A stretch of DNA of 64,000 nucleotides from Symsagittifera roscoffensis (lineage: Eukaryota > Xenacoelomorpha > Acoela > Convolutidae), in assembly GCF_963678635.1 (NCBI RefSeq), contig NC_087068.1, positions 52,306,563 to 52,370,562 on the forward strand, read 5' to 3'. The position numbers were made by a program, and so were the translations under genes. Shown here piece by piece: positions 55,600-64,000 of this stretch. The notes under the pieces were generated by a model, which saw only the letters and a program-made list of their open reading frames with translations, had not been told where the DNA came from and made no database searches. Numbering within the stretch: the stretch's first letter is position 1; the number at the start of each line of letters is the position of its first letter.

Positions 55600-58500
55600 A
55601 ATCAATGTATGTAGGTAATGTTTTTGGGTCATATGCTTGGTTCATTTTTGTGACGTGTTTGGGTCAAAGTTTGGGTATTTTTTGACCGTGTTTGTTGGTC
55701 ATTTGATCGTCTTTGCGTGGTGAGTCAGTCAGGTATGTGGGTATGTTGCCTGGATGTATGTGGTTCATGTATTTGGGTCGTATGTGGGTCATGTATAAGG
55801 CATTAATGTGGATCTGTTTGTGGTTCGTGTTTGTGAGCCGTGTGTGGGTCATTTAATGTGGATTTTTTTGTAGATCATCAAATGAGCCATGCGTGCGGGA
55901 CTTTTATGTGGTTATGTATATGGTTTTAAAAAAAGTCAGATGTTGATGGTCCACTAGGTCGATTTTTACTTCGATTTTTCTATTATTACTACTCGCTGAA
56001 AAAGAAAATTGACCAACATCTGACGCTTTTTAGTACCCATTCACATAACTACATAAAAGACCCAAACAATGACTTAAATACATAACCCAGAAACAAATCC
56101 ACATACTTGTTGCACACATGACCTAGACACTTGAACCACATAAACTTAGACAAACTGACCCCTATAATTGAGTGGCTCGCCACTCCCACACAATATTCAG
56201 AAACATACGCACAAACGTACACTTATACTTGACCCACACACAGGGATGTTCGAAGATTAATTGCAATTAATGTTTGAATTTGTGTAAAAAAAATTGTTTA
56301 ATCGGTAGTCTCTCGAAAGTGGCACTTATTCTAGATGTTGGAGGAACCACATACATGACCAGAAAATCACACGCAATCATGACCCAGATACCAAAACTAA
56401 AAGCATGATCCACATACATGACTTACTTACATGAACCCCATAAAAATTCGTAAAGATAAGCACAAACTTGACCCGAAAGCTTAATCACCAGACTACTTAT
56501 CATGATCCATACACCTGACCCACATACATATCCAGATACATGATCCTTATGCAACCCACATACATACCATGTACATACGCAAACATGTTCTACAAATAGA
56601 TCCACAAATATACCGTCGTGAATGCCCACAAATAAATTTCACCATAGACATACACACAAACATGACCACACAAAAACCTACATTGGTGACCACAAGCAAG
56701 CATGACCCACAAGCAGACCCTTATATATGACCCACATTCATACTCAAAACCATACCCAGAAGCATATCCATATTTTAAACCATAAACATGACGCTTATGC
56801 ACAAATATACCCACATACATGCTACTATACATACTCAAATACATACTCCTAAATATGGCTCACATGGCTCTCAAACATATCCACATAAATGACTCACACA
56901 CATAGTTCACATACATGACCCAAAAACATATCCGCATACATGACGCAGACATGACCCATAAACCCGACCCACATGTATACGGTCAAACTTATGACTCATA
57001 AGACGCACAAATGACACACATGCTTGACACTCAACAACCTACATACATCATCACACACATGACCCACAAGACTGTCCCAAATACATGAATCGCTTGAAGG
57101 AACCATATACATGACTAAAAAATGACCCACAATCATGACCTACATACAAAAACCACAAGCGTGCCCTATATACTAGACCTACTTACTTAACACGAATAAA
57201 TACGCACAAACATGACCCACGAGCATACCCAAAAAACTAATAATATTGACCTACACACCTGCCCTGCATGCGTGCTACTTATACAAACCCTCATACATAA
57301 AAATATACATAAGCAAACATGACCCACTTACATACCCTTAATTATACCCACTTACAACACACACACATAACCCACGTACATGTCCGCAAACATACCCATA
57401 AACATAAGCGAAAACATGACGGCATACTTACCCACTTTTTTGACCCCGCAAAGGCATGACCAACTTACTTGACCCACATACATACCCCAAGACATCATAA
57501 TATAAATCCATTACATACGCGAAAACATAACCCACATGCCTACCCAAATACATACCTGCATACATACCGATAGACATGCGCCCAAACGTAACGATATACA
57601 TGTCTACTTTCACTACCACGCACAAGCATGACCCACAAGCAGTACCCACGCACAAACGTGACCCACGCGCATACCCACAAGCATGACCCGCAAGCATAAC
57701 CCACAGAAATACTCAAATGTACCCCTCTATATATATATAGGCACAAACATAACTCACCTGCAAACCCACAAATACACCCGCTTACACGACCAACAAAAAA
57801 CCCACGGACACGCACAAATGACCACCTTCATGACCACACACAAGCATGACCTACAAGCAAACGCACATACATAACCGACATGCATTACCTACATCCTTAC
57901 CCATATGCATGAACGCGCCCATACATAAACATGGAAATGCACACAAAAGTTACCGACACAGAAGCCGCGTACATGACTCACTGAAATACCCATTATCGTA
58001 CAAGCGACATGACCTACATACTTACCCACGCTTAAATATAACCCCATTTGCATACTCATAATATGACACATGCATTCCCATATGCGTAACCCACATAAAT
58101 GGCTAATAGATACCTAAAATCCATACGCACTAACATGCACTACATGCATACCCACACCCATGATTCACATGCATGACCCTCATACTCAACTACAAATGTA
58201 CCCATAGACATACGCACAAATATGACCACAAACCTGACACATACATACAGTAACCAACCACATGATTCTAATTTATACCCACAATTACCCCTAGATATAC
58301 TTCAAACGTGACTCATAGGGACATTTCCAATCCCACATATCCATACGTATATTCCCATATACATACGCACAAAAATGACTCACACGGATAACCCACACAT
58401 GTTGATCAAATTTGTGCGCATAGTATATGAATTTTTACTTGGGTTATGTAATTAAGTCATGTTAGTGGGTAATGAACATTAGTCATGTTTGGGCGTATAT

Positions 58501-58600
58501 ATATGAGTACGTAAGCACATGAGCCACGCAACAATACCCACAAAGAAACCCATATACATAACGTGCAAATAGTTGCAAAGTAAAACAGAGATCCATTTGG
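55600..58600. repeat. Short-period (about 13-16 bp) ACCCACATACATG satellite with strand switches
   Basis: From 56040 to about 58400 the + strand is a degenerate run of ACCCACATACATG, CATGACCCACA and GCACAAACATGA units, C/A-rich. From 55600 to 55930 the same unit is on the other strand (TGTGGGTCATGTATG). A brief reversal recurs at about 58430-58500. All open frames here (Thr-His-rich, or Tyr/Val/Cys/Gly-rich on the other strand) are artefacts of the repeat. Confidence 0.88.
55898..56062. repeat. Imperfect palindrome at the satellite strand switch
   Basis: AAAAGTCAGATGTTGATGGTC at 55931-55951 pairs with GACCAACATCTGACGCTTTT at 56011-56030 apart from two small differences. The flanks also pair (GACTTTTATGTGGTTATGTA against ACATAACTACATAAAAGAC). 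The ~60-bp non-repeat centre would be the loop. Confidence 0.8.
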
Positions 58601-59560
58601 TTCTATAATAACACATCCATTTTTGTCAGACCGACCTTTAAGTTTTTCTACAGGCGCCAACGTTTAACCATTTTGAGGCGGAGCGCCAATTTTATTTTTA
58701 ATAATACCATGTCTCAATTAGGAACTAATTATCAATAGCACAATTACAAATATTAACAGTATATATTTTTAAAATCGATCTGCGCTATTCCAGTCATTAC
58801 TCAACCTAAAACAAACCGGTTTTGCCCATATTAGCCCCTCTAGCTAAATAGCAAAAAAATCATAGCCTCTCCAGGTTGTGAATTTTTGGTTTTCGTTAAC
58901 AACTTTTGTAACAATTTAAGCAAATGGTCGATATAAATTAAAATTTGAGTGCTTAAATATAAAATGAAATCATTAAAATTTATGTTTGTAAATCAGATTA
59001 AGGGCAAAACCTAAGTAACAAGCCACGAAAATTTCAATGAAAATAAGTTAAAAAATCAATTTAAATTGGTTTTAACTCAATTCGGTTCGATTTTCTTAGC
59101 TCGCGTTTAAGATCATTAAATTTGAATTCAAATTGATTGGGATCGATCTTTTTAGCGTAGATTTTTGATCTGATTTTTTTTAAATCAACGTACTTTTTTT
59201 AAAACCTAAATCAGCCTCATTTTAATCTGCATAAGTTTTATGCTAAAATCGATCCCAATCATTTTTGGGCAGTGCGGATAGAGCCATTCGTAGCATAAAT
59301 TATTCTTAGATACTCAGCGATCGCCTTATATTTATGTAACAATTATGTAGCAGAAACGAAGATCAAGTATTTCAACGCAAATGACGTTTCTTTCGGCTGG
59401 TTTATGCACTGCTCATTTTCGGTCTGTTTGTTTTACTATGATTGAATTGAAATTGAATCCAATTTTTAAAGCAGCAGTTTGAGTGATATTAAGTGAAGAA
59501 AATAAGTTGATCGCCGTATCTTTGATGGTTAGATAGAATGAAGTGAAATATTTTGATAAT
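58600..59560. other. Non-satellite spacer with second AAATCGATTT-rich patch
   Basis: Between satellites. About 58620-58690 is GC-richer, with a short - strand open stretch (MAPVEKLKGRSDKNGC) that could be a transposon fragment. About 58960-59280 is the AAATTGATTT-rich repeat related to 30500-30900. No gene seen. Confidence 0.4.
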
Positions 59561-59569
59561 AACTTGTTT

Positions 59570-60830
59570 GTTTGTATATAATAGTAAATTACATGCAGCG
59601 AATACTATAACGAAAGCATAGGTGACCGGCAAGTTAGAAGACAGCCGTTGAGACGACTTTATTGATGGGAATTTAAGACGAAACTACATACAAGCAGTTG
59701 TCTTACATATATAGAATTACATCCAGTGGCTACTATAACGAAAGAATAGGTGACCGGCAAATAAGAAGACAGCTGTTAAGACAACAACTTTTTTGATGAG
59801 TCTCTAGGACGACGCTACACCCAAGTAGTTGGATTATATATCATTCAAAATTACATGAAGCGACTACTATCATGAAGGCTGTGGTCACCTGTAAAAAAGA
59901 AGACAGCCATTAAGACGACAATTTTTTTCTGTGACTTTAAGACGACGCTACATACAAGTAATTGGATCATATATCATAAAAAAAACGTACATCCAGTTAC
60001 TGCTATAATGAAGGCATAAGTGACCGGCAAATAAAAAGATACCCGTTAAGACCGCTACTTTTTTAATGAGGTTAAGATGATGCTACTCATAATTAGTTGG
60101 ATTTTATATCATACAAAATTATATCCAGTGACTACTCTTATTAAAGAATAATTGACGAGCAAATAAGAAAACAGCCTTTAAGACGACAAATTTTTTTATT
60201 AGACTTTAGGACGACGCTACACAAATAGTTGGATTCCAGCGACTACTTAAATGATATCATAGGTGACTGGCAAATAAGAAGACAGCAGTTAAGGCGACAA
60301 TTTTTTTTGATGGGACTTCAGAGCGACGCTCTACACAAGTAGTTGGATTATATGTCATAAAAACTTACACCGAGTTACTACGATAGCGAAAGCATAGGTA
60401 ACCGGCAAAATTTTTTGTTGCGGTTTTAGGGCGACGCTACACTCTAGTAGTTGGATTCTTTATCATACAAAATTACTTCCAGTGACCAATGACCACTAAA
60501 TCAAAGCATAGGTGACCGGCATAAAAGTACAGCTTCTGAGACGACAACTTTTTTGACGAGACTTTAGAACGACGCCACACACAAGAAGTTGGATTATATA
60601 TCATACAAAATTACATTCAGCGACTACTGTACTGATATCATAGGTGACCGGCAAATAAGAAGACAGCAGTTAAGTCGACAATTTTTTTTATTGGACTTCA
60701 GGGCGACGCTATACACAAGTAGATGGATTTTATTTCATCAAAATTACATGCAGTGACTACTATAATGATTTTATAGGTGACCAGCAAATAAGACGACCGC
60801 CGTTAGGACGACGCTACACACCATTCTTCA
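59570..60830 (+). repeat. ~128-bp tandem repeat, about 10 diverged copies
   Basis: The 'GGTGACCGGCAAATAAGAAG' motif recurs at about 59622, 59750, 59883, 60020, 60152, 60263, 60398, 60512, 60644 and 60777 (spacing 111-137). Each is followed by GACGACAATTTTTTT, then GACGACGCTACAC, AAGTAGTTGGATTATATATC and ATTACATCCAGTGACTACTA. Short relatives with 'AAATTAGACGACCG' occur at about 1095-1350 and 8262-8305. Confidence 0.9.
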
Positions 60831-61477
60831 CAGTGAATTTAAACCGCTTCAATTGAGTTTGCTCATTTTAGATGTAATAACTTTAATTTGGCGTATTAAA
60901 ATCGTGTGTTAATGGCCTGTCGTCTTATTTAGTTAGCACCGAAAGCATATATTGGCTCAGAGCGTATATTGTCTACCATAATGAAAGCATATCTTGGCAC
61001 TTAACTAGCGATACACTCAAACATAGCATTACAAGCTAGCCGACTGAAGATGAGACGAAAGTCACCAAAGGTTGCGCGAAAGGCGAGTTTTATTCACTAA
61101 AATTTTCAAATGTTTTTAAAGCGTCCTTTAACGTATTGAAGACGAAATGCGACGAATAAGTCAAGATGAGTTTTCCTTTCAGTTTCTCTATTCGTCTCTT
61201 TTTCTTATAAAATTCTCATAAATTGAGGTCTAATATAGGTTAAGGTTGTTTTTCTTTTTTACCAACCAAGTTTGATCCTGCATGGTTTGACTTTTGATTT
61301 CTTTTTTAAGTTAATCAGGTTCATTTGCTTCAAGGGAGGAAAAACAAAATCTGCGATTGCAACAGTACAAAGGGCATCAAAAAAGTGAATAACTTCTGAT
61401 TTTGCTACTGGAATTTTAATCAAGATTTTTCAACAATGATAAATTTACCTTTTCATTCAGTTATTACTTTTGCGATA

Positions 61478-61800
61478 AGCAAACGTGTTGCAATCGGGTA
61501 CTAGGTTTATTCCCCGTAAATAACTTTGTTCACAGGACTCATCGGTTCCTTGTTGTACCTTGGTTCAAAAGAACTGAAATGTCCGACTTATCATGCACAT
61601 TGAGCTTGGAGGTAACGACTACACATGGACGGCTATGGTTCAGAGTTTGAATATGATCAGGACGTGTTTGACTTTTCAAACGGTAAATTTTCCGGCTCAA
61701 AAAATAAGGCCTAATAATTGTCTGCCTATTATGATATGTTTTGTCGGCTTTGTTGGGTGAGTTATGAATCATTTATTATAGCTCTAGTTGTTTTTAAATG
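61478..61800 (+). repeat. Family B element, copy 3 (partial)
   Basis: It starts TTGCGATAAGCAAACGTGTT, with GTAACGACTACACATGGACG as the tRNA-like middle, CAGAGTTTGAATATGATCAG as a decayed box B, then TTTTCAAACGGTAAATTTT. More decayed than the copies at 3225 and 8625. Confidence 0.5.
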
Positions 61801-62735
61801 TTATAACTTTTTTACGCTTGCGATTGTCTAGCGTTATAAAAAGTTGTCCGAATAGAAAGTTTTACATTGGCTGTAATTTTACCAACTCGTTTTTTCTTTC
61901 CAATTTTTGACTTTTTCGGCTTAATTGCAGTGGCCCCTCATTGCTTCGTTTGATGACAGAAAAAGTTTTAGTGTGCGTATGTTTTCGGGCTGGAAGAGAC
62001 TCGTTTTGAAAGGTTTCTGTTTAGATGTTTTCTGCTTTATTACCGCTTATTAGGTTTTGGTACGACGCTATTTTTGCATTCTATTGGTTCGGCATGTTTT
62101 TTTTCGAAAGTACTTTGATTCATTCTGATTTTGATCATGTGGTGCAAATTGCAGCATCACCTCTGTGTCTCAAATTGGATTTAAGTTTTCTCAAATTTCC
62201 GAAAAATCATTGTTTTCTTTTCAATCTGCATGCATTCATTGACAATTTTTCGATTGGCTGTTGGTTATAATTTTGAATGAAATCAATTTTCAGCGCAAAT
62301 ATTTCGAGGAACTCAAAAACCTAGCGTCAGCATTTTTATCAAGCAAATTGAGGAAAACTTTCTTAAATGTAATTTTTTGAAACCGCGATAGTTTTGCTTA
62401 TGTAACATCGAAATTTGCGTTCTAGCAACGAGGTAGTAAAGTAAAAGTTTTCAAGAAATTGAATTTGTAAGAGGTGCGTTAAATATAGACGAAATTAGAG
62501 ATTAGATAGTCTAAGAATATTGTTATTCGGAGAAAAAAACAAAAACGATGTTGATGTCGAAAAAGAATTCTGAGGAGTGATGAAAAACAGATCTCAGAAA
62601 CGATATCAAAATGTGATAAAAAATTATTGATCAACTACGAAGCAATTTTTTGACCAACTAAGATTGGGATTGATCTGGTGAGTAACTAACGCATTGGTAT
62701 TTATGAATAAATTGCTTATGTAATAGCGTGTAAGT
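61800..62735. other. AT-rich spacer, no gene seen
   Basis: Repeat-derived AT-rich sequence with fragments reminiscent of families B and C (AACTCGTTTTTTC, TTTCTCAAATT). The + strand open frame at 62025-62270 is Phe/Leu-rich from T runs and has no exon signals. Confidence 0.4.
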
Positions 62736-62738
62736 TTG

Positions 62739-62918
62739 TAATAGCGTGCCTTGCTGTTATTACAGCCAGGCACGCTATTTAACTCCCGTCGTTTAACTCC
62801 GGGAGTTAAATAGCGTGAGTTAAATAGCGCTATTTAACTCCCGCCGTTTAACTCCAACGATTAAATACCGTCGTTTAACTCCCAACGATTAAACGACGGT
62901 TTAATCGTTGGGAGTTTT
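62739..62918. repeat. Cluster of overlapping perfect palindromes with TTTAACTCC core
   Basis: Four hairpins in 180 bp: (1) 62740-62757 with 62762-62779, 17 of 18 paired, loop TATT; (2) CACGCTATTTAACTCCCG 62771-62788 with 62800-62817, 18 of 18 paired; (3) a 24-bp uninterrupted palindrome at 62817-62840 centred on AGCGCT; (4) AACTCCCAACGATTAAAC 62877-62894 with 62899-62916, 18 of 18 paired, loop GACG. A competing 12-bp hairpin pairs 62867-62878 with 62889-62900. Arms are shared, so hairpins 1 and 2 exclude each other, as do hairpin 4 and the 12-bp hairpin. The cluster is GC-richer than its surroundings. Confidence 0.92.
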
Positions 62919-63234
62919 TATTCGTGTAAAAGAAAAATTAGTTCGAGTTGGGATTATTCTGAGGTTCACTCATTTTACTGTTTAGGCCATTTTCTAGTGC
63001 TTTAATTGCCTCATACTACGGTGTTTAAAAAACAAATTTTGAATTTTTGGGTTTGGTTGAGCACAAGAAGGAGGCTTTAAACCTGGAGTTGTCTTAAAGA
63101 CTTTTGTTGAATCTGCTAATTCCACGTTTTAATCGGTTCAAAAATGATGTGGGACTTCAGTTTCTCTTCTTAATTTCTGCTGCCAAAGTAAAAAGAAAGC
63201 CCGGATTTGTCTTTTGTTGCGCGTGCTTTTGTCC

Positions 63235-63690
63235 GGCTGCGTCAAATTAGTGTAGTGTTATATTATGAAGAATTTTTTCCCGAATCAAATCGCAAATAAA
63301 AGTAACCATCCGGTGTCAATTTTTTACAATAAAAATTGGAAATTTGTTAGTGTCTGATATCTGCTGATATGGCCAGTGTTTGCCTATACGCATGGGACCG
63401 TCGCTCAGATATGAGACTCGCAAACTAGTAATTTTGTTTAAGATAATTATTTCAACCTTTTCAAGGCTTTATTGGTAGGGTAGATAGTGTTTGCCAATTT
63501 TGAAACGACCGTGACGCAGATACGAGGACGTGAGGCTTAATCACCAGGCTTGCGGTTTGACACTGGAACCGGAAAAGTTTTATCTCAAGATTTATTTCAT
63601 TCTTTTTTCAGTTTTAACATTTTAAGAGCTGCTTTTTCCGTTTTCTTGCGGGCATTTGCGAAGTGCAGCTTTGTCTCTGTGTAAAAGTTT
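63235..63690 (+). repeat. Family A-type fragment with tRNA-like block and GC-rich tail
   Basis: It starts near AGTGTAGTGTTATATTATGA with CGCAAATAAAAGTAACC. Two degenerate tRNA-like blocks lie at about 63390 and 63505-63565, and it ends GCGAAGTGCAGCTTTGTCTC then TGTGTAA near 63683. Resembles the fragments at 22.7-24.7 kb. Confidence 0.5.
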
Positions 63691-64000
63691 AGGTTTTGTC
63701 GAACCCTGATTTTACTTATAATGTGAATCCATTTACGAAATTATTCATCCAAATAAATTTGAGGCTTACATCGCAATGTTTCACATTATAGTTAAACTCA
63801 TACAACTCCTGAATTAATTATCGCAATGGTTTGTTTTATCTATCTTATTTCAACACCAAACAATACTGTTTTTTGTTTACTTTGCTAAAATTGTCTGAAT
63901 AATTTTAAAGATCCGTTCACCCTTGAAGAATATTTTGTTCAAGTTTTTGTTACCATCTTTTTTTACCTCCCTTATTTAATTTAAGTCATCAAGTTTTGAC

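Noticed and set aside
55600-58660. Many Thr-His-rich and Tyr/Val/Gly-rich open frames on both strands
   Set aside because: Translation of a short-period satellite; no gene.
62739-62918. CRISPR-like or terminator-like reading of the palindrome cluster
   Set aside because: No regular repeat-spacer pattern, no adjacent genes, and the window is eukaryotic nuclear DNA.

Overview
The window looks like AT-rich nuclear DNA from an intron-rich animal, probably an invertebrate. Genes are split by GT-AG introns of about 150 bp to 4.6 kb, three eukaryotic families are recognisable, and most of the rest is dispersed or tandem repeat. I cannot name the species or phylum. All gene models were built by eye from open frames, splice sites, codon phase and remembered family motifs; no search was run.

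Left third (1-30.4 kb): three host genes lie head to tail on the + strand. (1) A Wee1/Myt1-type inhibitory kinase, cut by the left edge, with nine phase-compatible exons at 461-14554. They cover the activation loop, the C-lobe and a long Ser/Thr-Pro-rich tail. (2) A 240-residue acyl-CoA-binding-domain protein in four exons at 15154-22049, with a disordered Ser/Arg/Asp-rich front half and the ACB domain at the C-terminus. (3) A complete DUSP12/YVH1-type dual-specificity phosphatase in five exons at 24836-30437, with an intact HCQAGRSR site and the C-terminal zinc-binding module. Introns and spacers hold families of non-autonomous repeats, several with tRNA-like A/B boxes and a shared GC-rich 3' end, plus an exact 76-bp minisatellite at 12.74-13.49 kb.

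Middle (30.4-50.3 kb): a large degenerate tandem duplication (31.1-41.1 kb) carries short open segments that are intact in one copy and broken in others. A possible terminal exon of an unrecognised gene follows at 41.46 kb. Next, on the - strand, comes a decayed virus-like element (about 42.8-49.9 kb) with a protein-primed family B DNA polymerase of the Polinton/Maverick/adintovirus kind. It is broken by frameshifts and stops and flanked by two diverged direct repeats that each hold remnants of another small gene.

Right part (50.3-64 kb): almost entirely repeats. There is a nested satellite with a ~1.6-2.2 kb unit built from ~320-bp monomers (50.7-55.57 kb), a short-period satellite that changes strand at a hairpin (55.6-58.6 kb), a ~128-bp array (59.57-60.83 kb), more tRNA-like elements, and a compact cluster of overlapping perfect palindromes at 62.74-62.92 kb. 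I see no convincing host gene to the right of 41.7 kb.

The kinase (Cdk1 inhibition), the phosphatase (ribosome maturation and stress, by family knowledge) and the ACB protein (acyl-CoA binding) do not form an obvious pathway; their adjacency looks like ordinary gene order.
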